NCBI RefSeq assembly: GCF_000428845.1
Contig: NZ_AUAS01000006.1
Coordinates: forward strand, 124,001-188,000
Reading direction: 5' to 3'
Length of the DNA stretch: 64,000 nt
From: Dyadobacter alkalitolerans DSM 23607
Lineage (GTDB): Bacteria > Bacteroidota > Bacteroidia > Cytophagales > Spirosomataceae
The stretch's first letter is position 1; each line of letters starts with the position of its first letter. Below are positions 9,246 through 18,215 of the stretch, one piece after another. A program made the translations under genes and the position numbers. The notes beneath the pieces were generated by a model. That model ran no database searches, was not told the DNA's origin, and worked only from the letters and a program-made list of their open reading frames with translations.

Positions 9246-9502
9246 ATGTGTGCGGCAATAGTAAAAGTTAAAGCGTGTGCAAAAAGAATGCAATTATAAT
9301 GTAAAAATTCCTATTTTGAAACAGCTAGCCAGGCATACTGAACCATCGGCGGCTTTCAGTTAATTAAAGGTTTATAGGTTTGAACAAACGTTAGATACGA
9401 TTGTCTGTTCATATATCGAGGAGAGGGCATTGAGCAAGTATTTCACAAAGATAAGTATGGTATATTTATACTCCGCTTTTTAGAGAGAATATTTTGAACA
9501 TA
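9246..9502. other. intergenic region before the sugar-phosphate transferase
   Basis: About 250 bp, AT-rich, no gene. It contains an interrupted palindrome GTTTG-AA-CAAAC (9378-9389) and on the minus strand a lone TATCTTTG (9446-9453) that matches the -7 box TAnnTTTG, with no matching -33 element. A promoter for the transferase and Wzi genes is possible but weakly supported. Confidence 0.35.
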
Positions 9503-10669
9503 TTATTTTCTTGCCGCCAGGTTTGAGCTATAAAATGCATGAATGGCTCGCCAAAGTTGCTGCTGTTCGAAATTCCTGAGGACAAATTGTTGCGCCAGTT
9601 TGCCCATTTTTCTACTGTCCTGCGGATTGTTTATCAGCTTCTCACAGGCATTTACTATGGCGTTGATACTTTTTGGCTGGATCAATATTCCCGTATTTCC
9701 ATCATCGATCATTTCATTGCAGCCGTTAATGTTGGTTGCAATGCATGGAATGCCCATGGCGCTGGCCTGCAACAGCGCTTGCGGAAAGCCCTCCCGGTAA
9801 CTAGGAAACACAAATATGTCAGAAGCAGCCAAGAACTTTCGCACGTCATGCTGATGCCCCACCGCAATAATGGACTTATTATTTGTGATTTCCGCATAGG
9901 TGTGTTGTTCCAGCGGATTCAGGTCTTCTGGCGCTCCTATCAGTACAAGTTTGAGGTTTTCGTGGCGTTTCTGGAGCACTAAAAATGCGGCTACCAATTC
10001 ATTAACACCCTTATAATTAGCAAGCCGGCCCATGAAGGATAGTACAATATCGCTGTGGCCAATGTTATGTGCTTTTCTGAATTCATTGCTTTCTGCCAGC
10101 AATTTCGGCGTAACTGAAAAATATTCCAGATCGATTCCGTTGCTGCTACCGTTGCCGATAACCTGCACTTTCGATTTGTCAGGACTGAGGTCGTTATCTA
10201 AAATAAATTTTTTGAGCTCCTGTGAGTTCGGTAAAACCCAGTGCGCACACTTATAGGTCAACGTTTCGACGAAGTCAAGAAGCTTTCTTTTCGGGCCGGT
10301 GACTTCCATGAGCGGCAGCCCGGCTACTGTGTGCATTCTAAGTGGAACCCTGCAAATGTAAGCCGCAAGCATTCCGATGATTCCAGCCTTAGGCGAATGG
10401 GTATGAACAACTTGTGGTTTGATTTTCCTGATGAGCCGGATGGTTGCAAAAAGAGCAAAAAGGTCTTTGAAAGGTGTTAATTCCCGCGAAAGATTAAGAG
10501 GGTAAAACGGGGCTCTCTGATTAAGCACCAAGTCACCAACATGTTTATCCGGAGAGCTGGCCATCGATACTTCCACACCCTGTTCAGACATGAATTTCAG
10601 TTGGCCCTTTAATAATATACGTAGCGAATAAGTTTCGGTTGTTATCCTAAGTAATTTGATTTTCTCCAT
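9503..10669 (-). CDS. glycosyltransferase family 4 (GT-B fold)
   Basis: Cytoplasmic retaining glycosyltransferase expected to add one sugar to the lipid-linked repeat unit. The N-terminal domain includes VVHTHSPKAGIIGMLAA (about 85-105); the C-terminal nucleotide-binding domain shows LSFMGRLANYKGVNEL and the donor-site region FVFPSYREGFPQALLQASAMGIPCIAT with the EGFPQALLQA variant of the EX7E motif. Length of 388 is normal. Resembles GT4 enzymes of O-antigen and capsule loci that begin with LLRITTETYSL. Donor and acceptor are not predictable. It lies 63 bp after the epimerase gene. Confidence 0.88.
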   Translation of the reverse strand: MEKIKLLRITTETYSLRILLKGQLKFMSEQGVEVSMASSPDKHVGDLVLNQRAPFYPLNLSRELTPFKDLFALFATIRLIRKIKPQVVHTHSPKAGIIGMLAAYICRVPLRMHTVAGLPLMEVTGPKRKLLDFVETLTYKCAHWVLPNSQELKKFILDNDLSPDKSKVQVIGNGSSNGIDLEYFSVTPKLLAESNEFRKAHNIGHSDIVLSFMGRLANYKGVNELVAAFLVLQKRHENLKLVLIGAPEDLNPLEQHTYAEITNNKSIIAVGHQHDVRKFLAASDIFVFPSYREGFPQALLQASAMGIPCIATNINGCNEMIDDGNTGILIQPKSINAIVNACEKLINNPQDSRKMGKLAQQFVLRNFEQQQLWRAIHAFYSSNLAARK

Positions 10670-10732
10670 TCAAGTGTGCTGTATTTTGTTTTAATCGGTG
10701 GAAGTTTGATTGATCCGAACATGCCGGGCCAA

Positions 10733-11725
10733 TCAGGAAGCGCTTGTCAATTCCTGGAAATAAAGAATAGTTTCTTTAAGTCCGTTTTTGAAAAGTACTT
10801 CCGGTTGATATTGTAATTGTGCTTTTGCTTTTGAAATATCCGCGAGGCTATGCTTCACGTCACCCCTTCTTTCTGGTACATAAGTTGGTTCGAGTGGGCT
10901 GCCTAATTCCTCAGTAATAGCCGAAACGAGTTCGGTAAGGGAAGTCTGCTCATTGCAGGCAACATTGAAAACCTCGTGCTTCGTCAGATTGTCGGCAAGT
11001 AACGCCTTAATATTCGCCTGAACAACATTGGATACGAAAGTGAAATCGCGAGAGGTTAAGCCATCGCCGTTAATCACCGGTGCCTGACCATTCAAAACCT
11101 GGGTTATAAACAGTGGAATTACAGCAGCATAAGGACCATTGACATTCTGTTTTGGCCCGAATACATTAAAATACCGTAATCCAACGCTGTGAAACTGATA
11201 GGTCCTTGAAAACACATCCGCATAAAGCTCATTGACATATTTTGTAACTGCGTATGGTGAAAGCGGGTTTCCAATGATCGCTTCCTGTTTTGGCAGCGAT
11301 GGACTGTCCCCATACGTTGACGACGATGCTGCATAGACCATACGCTTCACGCCAGCCTCCTTGGCGGCCTGGAGAATATTCAAAAAGCCGCTGATATTTA
11401 CTTCATTAGTTGTAATTGGGTCATTAATGCTTCGTGGGACCGAACCAAGCGCAGCCTCATGCAGCACGTAGTCAACATCCTGCATCGCCTTTACGCAGGT
11501 TTGATAATCCCTGATGTCGCCTTCGATAAACTCGACTTGTCCTTTATCAATGTACGCTGCAATGTTTTCCAGGTAACCCGTTGATAAGTTATCAAGTACT
11601 ACGATCTTAGCAGCTTGATATTGAACAAGATATGCTACCAAGTTGGAACCGATGAATCCGGCTCCCCCGGTGATGAGGAACTTTGAGGAAGTAATATCCT
11701 GCTGATGATATTGGTTAAAAGTCAT
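10733..11725 (-). CDS. UDP-N-acetylglucosamine 4-epimerase (WbpP/TviC type SDR)
   Basis: Extended SDR enzyme: NAD-binding GGAGFIG (20-26), serine-rich catalytic stretch AASSSTYGD (132-140), Tyr158 and Lys162 in PYAVTK, and RDFTFV near residue 216. The order NPLSPYAVTKYVNELYA and GPYAAVIPLF match the WbpP/TviC group, which interconverts UDP-GlcNAc/UDP-GalNAc or their uronic acids. Paired with the adjacent dehydrogenase it would give UDP-GlcNAcA and UDP-GalNAcA, as in Vi-antigen and Pseudomonas O6 pathways. Located 59 bp after the dehydrogenase gene on the same strand. The exact sugar is inferred from pairing. Confidence 0.85.
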   Translation of the reverse strand: MTFNQYHQQDITSSKFLITGGAGFIGSNLVAYLVQYQAAKIVVLDNLSTGYLENIAAYIDKGQVEFIEGDIRDYQTCVKAMQDVDYVLHEAALGSVPRSINDPITTNEVNISGFLNILQAAKEAGVKRMVYAASSSTYGDSPSLPKQEAIIGNPLSPYAVTKYVNELYADVFSRTYQFHSVGLRYFNVFGPKQNVNGPYAAVIPLFITQVLNGQAPVINGDGLTSRDFTFVSNVVQANIKALLADNLTKHEVFNVACNEQTSLTELVSAITEELGSPLEPTYVPERRGDVKHSLADISKAKAQLQYQPEVLFKNGLKETILYFQELTSAS

Positions 11726-11784
11726 TGAGTTATGCGACTAAGATATAATTTGAATAGCTAAATTTCGGGAGCGTGATGCAACCC

Positions 11785-13050
11785 TTATAGCCTGGTGTAG
11801 CCTTTATCTTTTGGAAAAATTCCCTTCACGTCGTAGACAATCGGGGCACTTTCTCCTGATGGAATTTCCAGATCAAGTAATTGAGCGTGACCCACGGCCG
11901 CAATGATGCCCTGGTATCCGTTGAGTCCGTCCAGGTTGTCGATCAGGCGAATGCCGTATTCGTGCTCAACTTCATTTTTATCTGCCCAAGGGTCATATAC
12001 ATGCACATTCATGTCATATGATTCCAGCTCCCTGATAATGTCAATAACCCGGCTATTGCGAATATCCGGGCAGTTTTCTTTGAAAGTTATTCCTAAAATC
12101 AGCACATCCTGCCCCTTTATTTTGCGCTCGCTTTGGATTAGTAATTTCACAAATTGGGTAGCCACGTAAGGACCCATAGAGTCATTCAGTCTTCGGCCAG
12201 CGAGGATGATTTCGGGATGGTAACCTACTTCCTTTGCCTTTTGTGCCAGGTAAAAAGGATCAACGCCGATGCAATGTCCTCCTACCAATCCAGGCTTAAA
12301 TGGAAGGAAATTCCATTTCGTTCCGGCTGCTTCGAGCACTTCACTGGTGTCAATTTTTAGCAGATTGAAGATTTTCGCCAGCTCATTGACAAATGCAATG
12401 TTAATGTCGCGTTGAGCATTCTCAATTACTTTCGCAGACTCCGCAACTTTGATGCTTGATGCTTTAAAAGTGCCTGCTGTAATAATAGACGCATATAAAT
12501 TATTGACTTCTTCTGCAATTTCGGGTGTAGAACCGGACGTGACCTTCCTTATTTTGGTCAGTGTATGGTGTTTGTCGCCCGGATTGATCCGTTCGGGAGA
12601 ATATCCGCAGAAAAAATCCTGATTAAACATTAAACCGGAAATTTTCTCCAAAATAGGAACGCAATAATCTTCCGTCACTCCGGGATAAACCGTTGATTCA
12701 TAGATGACAATGTCACCGGCTTTCAGATTACGGGCAACAGTTTCAGTTGCTTTTCGGACGGGTGTAAGATCAGGATTATTGAATTGGTCGACGGGCGTCG
12801 GAACGGTAATAATGAAGATGGAGGCTTGTTTAATATTTGCCGGATCGAAAGTGAAGCTTAATTTGGAAGCTTTTTTCAAACCTTCCTCATCGACTTCTAA
12901 TGTTCGATCGAAATGGTTTTTTAACTCTGTAATCCGTTGCTGGTCAATGTCAAGACCGATTGTATCAAAAATTTTCCCAAACTCAACTGCGAGTGGCAGT
13001 CCCACGTAACCCAAGCCGATTACACAAATTGTTTTGTTTTCTAGGTGCAT
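11785..13050 (-). CDS. UDP-GlcNAc/GalNAc 6-dehydrogenase (TviB/WbpO type)
   Basis: Nucleotide-sugar dehydrogenase that oxidises C6 of a UDP-HexNAc to the uronic acid with two NAD+. Seen from the upstream TTG frame: GLGYVG NAD motif (about 19-24), STVYPG (126-131), the catalytic cysteine in [12 protein letters not shown] (Cys267) and the [14 protein letters not shown] block typical of TviB/WbpO rather than WecC or UDP-glucose dehydrogenase. The frame can open at TTG 13071, but the ATG at 13050 gives the normal N-terminus. It is the first sugar-nucleotide gene after the beta-helix gene and before the 4-epimerase, which supports a GalNAcA-type product. Confidence 0.88.
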   Translation of the reverse strand: MHLENKTICVIGLGYVGLPLAVEFGKIFDTIGLDIDQQRITELKNHFDRTLEVDEEGLKKASKLSFTFDPANIKQASIFIITVPTPVDQFNNPDLTPVRKATETVARNLKAGDIVIYESTVYPGVTEDYCVPILEKISGLMFNQDFFCGYSPERINPGDKHHTLTKIRKVTSGSTPEIAEEVNNLYASIITAGTFKASSIKVAESAKVIENAQRDINIAFVNELAKIFNLLKIDTSEVLEAAGTKWNFLPFKPGLVGGHCIGVDPFYLAQKAKEVGYHPEIILAGRRLNDSMGPYVATQFVKLLIQSERKIKGQDVLILGITFKENCPDIRNSRVIDIIRELESYDMNVHVYDPWADKNEVEHEYGIRLIDNLDGLNGYQGIIAAVGHAQLLDLEIPSGESAPIVYDVKGIFPKDKGYTRL

Positions 13051-13120
13051 ATAGTCTGTTAGTATTGCCAATAAATGACAAAAATAGTCGATGTGCTGAA
13101 AAAATGATTGCCATTAAAGG

Positions 13121-13168
13121 AAAATGTTATCAAAATTGTTTCATAGGAATCAATTTTGATAACATTTT
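13121..13168 (-). terminator. AT-rich perfect hairpin after the first beta-helix gene
   Basis: Perfect 18-bp arms (13121-13138 and 13151-13168, AAAATGTTATCAAAATTG and its complement) with a 12-nt loop, ending in TTTT on the minus strand. It lies 60 bp past the stop of the 735-aa gene and 70 bp before the dehydrogenase start. It is a plausible terminator or processing site between the two genes. Confidence 0.6.
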
Positions 13169-13228
13169 ATAATATACAATCACCGTGCTGCACTATGACA
13201 AATGCATCTGTGATGATTTGGTGTGCAA

Positions 13229-15436
13229 TTACGGCTGGACAGTCCAGGTTCCGATCATATCCTTAACTTGCCATGTATTCGTACTGGTTTTGCGAAGTGT
13301 GATTTTGCTGCCAACCGTTCCGCTTTGGATATATTTGCCTTTTGTAGGAGCCAAGGGGACTATGTTATCGTTGACAGTTGGTATAAGCCTTAGGATTTGC
13401 GCATTCCTCACTTCAAATGTTATTTCTGGATAATTCGCAGGCAAACCATTTAGTGAGATTGTTCTCAATCCGGTAGACGTTGTATTGTGAAACACCTTTT
13501 TGAAGAAGCCATAGGTGAGCGTTCTGTTTGTTTGTGCTACATCAAAAGTCAACTTTTCGTGTTCATCTGACAATGCGAGGTTTTCAAGCACTGCAAAATG
13601 TACATATTTAAGGGGATCAAGACCATCGAGTACAACAGGATTGATCAGACTGCAATTTTTGACACTTCCTTTTTTTGATACATCTTCAAACGCAAAGGCT
13701 GAAATGATCTTTTTTACACTTCTCGTATCATACACTTTGGGACGGCTGATATGCACATTTCCAACGTTTGCATCGCCAATAGCGCTAGCCTCTCTGTACA
13801 CCAACATTGCAGATCCGAAAAGTGCGTGAGTCATGCCGTTTCCATTGCAATCGATAACGGTTGGGTCGTTGACCTGAACCGTACAAGCATTAGCACTGTA
13901 GTTACTGGCACAAAAGCCGTTTGCCTTGTTATTCTTCCAAACGGGGTTTTGAAATACGATGGAACCCGCAATTGCTCCGGTTGCCCGGGATACGTATGCT
14001 CCATACATGCTCCCGTCATCATTGTGATTGGTAATAGTAATATCAACTACACGGTTGGTTCCTTTGAAATCGTCGATAAGTATTACAATGCCAGACCCAA
14101 CGTTGTTTCTAGTGGTAGGATTCGAGATGCGTATGCCTTCAAGGAATTCATCGGCAGTGTTAGGTTCAATGTCAATGCCTGCGCTAGGGGCTGTACCATT
14201 AGAATTCGTTAAAACCGGACTAATCACTTCAATATTTTTGCCGGAGACAATGGAGAGGCCCTGTCTTCTGTTATTATCTGCACTTATATTTATCAGTTTA
14301 ACGTTCTGAGAAAATTTCTGCGTAGTGCTTGATCCGATATAGTAACCGTCGCCACCGCTGTTGTTGGCAGCAATCCCTTCAATTGTTACATTCGTTACGC
14401 CTAGCATCGCGAAAATATGCCGCTGTTCTCCGCTGGTATATTGCGCTTTCTGATCTTTAAATACAACATTATAACCCTTTATTGAAATATTCTGAACGCC
14501 ATTCATCATTACCATCCTTTCCTCGGCACCAAGCGTACCAAGTCCTTCCACCACTGTGCCGTCCTGAAAAACAATATTTTTATTGGAACGCAGAGACATT
14601 TTCTTCAAACGATAAGAAATCGCAGGTTTAGGAAAGTAAATGTTTCCCAGATCCTGCCTGTCCAAAATTAATTGGATCATAGCGGTGTTATCAGTGGCTC
14701 CATCGCCGTTAACCCCAAACCACTCCACATTTACAGCACCTTCGTAAACGCGCTCAAATCGTTTCCCGGATGAAACAACCGTCAATGCTCCGTCATCTGC
14801 ACGGGTTGAAGTAGGGTTGTACTTGAATATGCCAGCCCGTCCCGGATCTGTGATAAATACTGTGGAAGCTGTGTCAGGTAGCTGACGAAGGCTTGCCATC
14901 GTAAGGTAAGGGACATAGGATACTGTGCCTACAAGTGCGATCCTGGCATTGGATGGGTTCTCTGATGCGGTTTCGGCCATGCCAAAAGGCAGTCTGCCTA
15001 CCTCGATGAAGTCACTGCTATTATTCGCATTTTCATGACTTCTGAGTAACTGAAATACGCCTGCCTGTTCCGAACTTACGAATTTTCCTTTCAGATGAAA
15101 TACGGCGGATGGTCTGCTCGCAGTCAGTTCCAAGCCGATGAAATCATGAAATGAACCGCCGGTTTGCTGGAAACCCTGTGGCAAGATCACTTTTAATTTA
15201 AATGAACGCGAACTCTTGAATACGTAGACCGTATTCATTGGAATGTCAATTAGATCCGCTTTAATTTCAATATCAAACTCCTCATTCACCGAAACTTCCG
15301 TCGTTCGGGTGCTTATTGAAAAACGAATCGGATCAATAAATGCTACTGCTTGTGTCAGATTGTGGACTGCGGCGTTCATCACAAAAAAGCAGAATAGCGC
15401 TACAGTACGAATAACCATTGGTTTGTAAGTTTTCAT
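13229..15436 (-). CDS. secreted right-handed beta-helix protein with N-terminal sandwich-like domain
   Basis: Exported 735-residue protein. A signal peptide (about 1-30) is followed by a 120-residue beta-rich domain, then a Pectate_lyase_3-like start (VEWFGVNGDGATDNTAMIQ, about 250-268) and a long solenoid of short strands with many Asn turns (SNKNIVFQDG, VQNISIKGYNV, NVTIEGIAANNSGGDGYYIG, ISNPTTRNNVGSG). A C-terminal 100-residue beta-rich tail follows. Such folds occur in polysaccharide lyases, hydrolases, C5-epimerases and phage tailspikes; the active site cannot be assigned. It is the first gene after the terminator at 15617-15661. Its position inside a polysaccharide locus suggests it acts on that polymer in the periplasm or outside. 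Confidence 0.8.
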   Translation of the reverse strand: MKTYKPMVIRTVALFCFFVMNAAVHNLTQAVAFIDPIRFSISTRTTEVSVNEEFDIEIKADLIDIPMNTVYVFKSSRSFKLKVILPQGFQQTGGSFHDFIGLELTASRPSAVFHLKGKFVSSEQAGVFQLLRSHENANNSSDFIEVGRLPFGMAETASENPSNARIALVGTVSYVPYLTMASLRQLPDTASTVFITDPGRAGIFKYNPTSTRADDGALTVVSSGKRFERVYEGAVNVEWFGVNGDGATDNTAMIQLILDRQDLGNIYFPKPAISYRLKKMSLRSNKNIVFQDGTVVEGLGTLGAEERMVMMNGVQNISIKGYNVVFKDQKAQYTSGEQRHIFAMLGVTNVTIEGIAANNSGGDGYYIGSSTTQKFSQNVKLINISADNNRRQGLSIVSGKNIEVISPVLTNSNGTAPSAGIDIEPNTADEFLEGIRISNPTTRNNVGSGIVILIDDFKGTNRVVDITITNHNDDGSMYGAYVSRATGAIAGSIVFQNPVWKNNKANGFCASNYSANACTVQVNDPTVIDCNGNGMTHALFGSAMLVYREASAIGDANVGNVHISRPKVYDTRSVKKIISAFAFEDVSKKGSVKNCSLINPVVLDGLDPLKYVHFAVLENLALSDEHEKLTFDVAQTNRTLTYGFFKKVFHNTTSTGLRTISLNGLPANYPEITFEVRNAQILRLIPTVNDNIVPLAPTKGKYIQSGTVGSKITLRKTSTNTWQVKDMIGTWTVQP

Positions 15437-15616
15437 GTATAAATTTTACTATGTTAATAGAACTCCGTCTACAAATTTATAGAGTAAATTTACACTATGA
15501 TTTTTAATATCTACAATCATATAGAATATTTTTCTTTTGTTGCTGTATTGATTTTTCTCAAATTAACTCTCTGATTTGCAGTTATCTGTCTTTAAACCGC
15601 CTTTTGGGGGGCATAC
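15437..15616. other. AT-rich leader of the second transcription unit
   Basis: About 180 very AT-rich bases between the terminator and the start of the 735-aa beta-helix gene. No gene is seen. It must hold the promoter of the downstream half of the locus if the terminator works, but I could not find a full TTG / TAnnTTTG pair. Confidence 0.35.
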
Positions 15617-15661
15617 AAATTAAAAAGGCACAGGCATATAATGCCTGTGCCTTTTTAATTT
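15617..15661 (-). terminator. strong terminator splitting the polysaccharide locus
   Basis: Perfect 21-bp arms (15617-15637 and 15641-15661) around a 3-nt loop, with a GC-rich core GGCACAGGCAT flanked by A and T runs on both sides. It starts 12 bp past the stop of the GT4 gene at 15674 and is symmetrical, so it could work in both directions. It probably ends the transcript that begins at the SLBB exporter gene. Confidence 0.85.
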
Positions 15662-15673
15662 GTCGTAGAAGTT

Positions 15674-16780
15674 CTATTTCTGTTGCAGCTCGTAGTATAG
15701 TTTGATATACTTATCAACCATCAAATCCATGTTGAAGTTTTTGACAAAGTGCATACCTTCCGCTGCTCTATCCGATGCCAGGCTGTTGTCATCTACAATC
15801 ATTCTCACTTTTTGTGCCAGTTCCTGATGATCCGCAGGAGCAAACAGAAAGTCGTCATTGGGTACGATTTCGCGTATACCAGCTACATTAGATCCTAAAA
15901 AAGGAACGTCCGCTGCCAGGGATTCCAGTGTAACGCCCGACATTCCTTCATAAGCGGAGGAAAGGACATTCAAATCAACGGATTTCATTAGAGAGGATAT
16001 ATCCGTCCGAAATCCCAGGTAGTGAATTCTATTTGATACGCCACATTCAGCAGCTATTTTCATAGTGTCTTCTTTTGCCTCACCTTCGCCTGCTAAAAGA
16101 ACATGATAACTTTCGCCTAGCAGTGCACAGGCTCGGATAAGTGTCGCCTGATCCTTTGGATATCTGAAACTGGCGGCCATGAGCATTAGTCTTGAATCTT
16201 TGGGAATATTGAGTTCTGAACAAAGACGTTGTCTCTCTATCCTGGTGGCTTTTGCAATGTTTGTGAGGTCAACGCCATTGTTAATCACCCGTATTTTGTC
16301 GCCCTGACCAATCCACTCGGACAATTTATCCTTTACGCTATCGGTGATTGCTATTATGGCCGAGTAGGGGCGATAAACTGCCCTTTCCAGCGGCCGCAGA
16401 TATTTCTTATCCCGTCTCTTATTGTGATTACTGTGCTCGGTGAATATGAGGACAGGTTTGATCCGTAACAGGGAAATGGCCAGGCTAGACCAGTATGAAG
16501 CTGGAAACAAATGAACATGGACGACATCAAACGGGTTAGCTTTCAAAAATTTCCATATCGCAATCGCGCACATGGGATTATAGAAGGTTGACATTCGAAG
16601 GTCATGAATGGCAATTCCCGCACTTTCAATGTTTTTTAAAAAGGCTGGAACCGACTTTTCCGCATTGAGCAGCAAGAGACTAATGTCGATATTTTTCCCT
16701 TTAAATATGGGCAGAGAAGATGCCAGAAGTTTCTCCCCGCCGCCCTGCGAAATGTCATTGGTAATTACGAGTACTTTCAT
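15674..16780 (-). CDS. glycosyltransferase family 4 (GT-B fold)
   Basis: 368-residue GT4 enzyme. N-terminal donor-independent motif SQGGGEKLLASSL (11-23) and FDVVHVHLFPASYW (about 84-97); C-terminal Rossmann domain with LMLMAASFRYPKDQATLIRA and SSAYEGMSGVTLESLAADVPFLGS, which carries the EGMSGVTLE form of the EX7E motif. Expected to act on lipid-linked intermediates at the inner face of the cytoplasmic membrane. It is the last gene before the strong terminator, 40 bp after a beta-helix gene. Sugar specificity unknown. Confidence 0.88.
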   Translation of the reverse strand: MKVLVITNDISQGGGEKLLASSLPIFKGKNIDISLLLLNAEKSVPAFLKNIESAGIAIHDLRMSTFYNPMCAIAIWKFLKANPFDVVHVHLFPASYWSSLAISLLRIKPVLIFTEHSNHNKRRDKKYLRPLERAVYRPYSAIIAITDSVKDKLSEWIGQGDKIRVINNGVDLTNIAKATRIERQRLCSELNIPKDSRLMLMAASFRYPKDQATLIRACALLGESYHVLLAGEGEAKEDTMKIAAECGVSNRIHYLGFRTDISSLMKSVDLNVLSSAYEGMSGVTLESLAADVPFLGSNVAGIREIVPNDDFLFAPADHQELAQKVRMIVDDNSLASDRAAEGMHFVKNFNMDLMVDKYIKLYYELQQK

Positions 16781-16820
16781 TAAACTGCTTTATGCCTGTT
16801 GCTGCTCATTTATTCTCCGT

Positions 16821-18143
16821 TTACTCTACCAAAACATTGTTTTGAAAGATATTGGCTGAACCTGATGTTCTTGAAGACGCTGTACTCTTTGCACTGATGG
16901 TTTTTTTCGCCTGGGCCTCATCCCTGATGTCTACTTTTTGGTCTTCCAGAAGTACGACTTTCGTGCCGCTGATCCTGTTATTAACAAATCTGTAACCCGT
17001 ATTTTTCCTTCCAAGATTAATCGCGCGACTGGAACTTCTAATGTTGCATCCGTCAAAAGTAATGTTAGACGAGCCAAGCCCGAATTTTGCCAATATTTCA
17101 CCAGAGCTGTTATTGCTGAATTTGCATTTCAGAAATTTAACATTCGTCACCAGCTTTTCCTGCCTTTTCGCATCTATCTGGGCCTCAATGTCTACACCGG
17201 TTCCTGTCGCTGCATACAGGCAACGTCCTGTATTGGTTAATGAAGTATTAATGATGTCGATTTTATCGCCGCCGGTTAATGCTAATCCAGTTCTGGCATT
17301 AAAATCCAGGTCACAATCGATGACTTTTATATTCTTTTGGGTCGCTGCTGTATGAGAATTGGCTATCTGCATGCCATCAAGGCCAAAACGTTTTGCAGTC
17401 ACCTTTTCAACCACAATATTACCGGAATGCGAAATGAATACGCCATAATGTGCCAGCTGAATGCCACAGTCGCCGTATCCGCCACCAATGTTAATTTTTG
17501 TCGGATCAAAGGACGTGCTCTGTTTATCAGTGCACTTCACTTTGAAGGTGTTCATATTGTTAAGATTTTCCGAGTAGAAATTCCCGTCCAGGATTAAGTT
17601 TTCAATTCTGACATTGCTGCTGCTGGCTATTACAACGCACCTTCCAAGATCAGCCCTTTTATCCGAAGTTGTCTTAGTTTTGGGTGTACAGTCTAATGTA
17701 ATGTCTGAACTGGAACCATCTTCGGGATTAAAAGAGCCAAATCGAAAGCCTGTATCATATATCAGTTTGCTGCCGGGTTGCCCTTTTACTACAACATTTT
17801 TGGAATTGATTATTTGAATAACATCAGCTCCGCGATAATAATAATCGCGGTTTTTGAGCTTCACCTGCTTGCCTACAATGTAAGTGCCAGTGGGTATAAG
17901 CAGTTCGCAGTTACCTTTCCGACTGTTAATAAACTGAGACGCAGCTTCAAATGCAGCCTGGTCATTTATGGTGTCATTGGGAACCGCACCAAAGTCTTTT
18001 TGAATGTTAAGCTTGATGACGGATTTATTAGCCCTGCTTGAATGCTTTGTTGAATCGTAGGATAATACTTTTCGTTGTGAATAGGCTTGGGAACAAAAGA
18101 AATGGAGGCAGATAACAGTTGCCCAAAGTGCTATTAGTTTCAT
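16821..18143 (-). CDS. secreted right-handed beta-helix / pectate-lyase-superfamily protein
   Basis: Exported protein of about 440 residues. The frame opens with TTG at 18179, but the ATG at 18143 directly precedes a signal peptide (LIALWATVICLHFFCSQAYSQ). The mature protein begins with a Pectate_lyase_3-like segment (DFGAVPNDTINDQAAFEAA, LLIPTGTYIVG), followed by repeated helix rungs (SNVRIENLILDGNF, GNIVVEKVTAKRFGLDGMQI, KNIKVIDCDLDFNARTGLAL, SNITFDGCNIRSSSRAI). It lies between two GT4 genes in the same direction, so a role in modifying or degrading the locus polymer is likely but unproven. It is shorter than, and only distantly similar to, the 735-aa protein. Confidence 0.78.
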   Translation of the reverse strand: MKLIALWATVICLHFFCSQAYSQRKVLSYDSTKHSSRANKSVIKLNIQKDFGAVPNDTINDQAAFEAASQFINSRKGNCELLIPTGTYIVGKQVKLKNRDYYYRGADVIQIINSKNVVVKGQPGSKLIYDTGFRFGSFNPEDGSSSDITLDCTPKTKTTSDKRADLGRCVVIASSSNVRIENLILDGNFYSENLNNMNTFKVKCTDKQSTSFDPTKINIGGGYGDCGIQLAHYGVFISHSGNIVVEKVTAKRFGLDGMQIANSHTAATQKNIKVIDCDLDFNARTGLALTGGDKIDIINTSLTNTGRCLYAATGTGVDIEAQIDAKRQEKLVTNVKFLKCKFSNNSSGEILAKFGLGSSNITFDGCNIRSSSRAINLGRKNTGYRFVNNRISGTKVVLLEDQKVDIRDEAQAKKTISAKSTASSRTSGSANIFQNNVLVE

Positions 18144-18215
18144 AAGCGGAGTATTTGTTTGCAGCTGAAAGGATAACAATCATGCCTGATTGATCCGATT
18201 TTCCAAAAAGCCGGG

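Noticed and set aside
9446-9453. TATCTTTG as a firm promoter of the sugar-phosphate transferase
   Set aside because: No -33 element at 17-23 bp and a distance of 200 bp to the start codon; kept only as a possibility.
13751-14212. 153-codon plus-strand frame inside the beta-helix gene
   Set aside because: Shadow of the Asn/Val/Gly-rich solenoid; no plausible start context or family.
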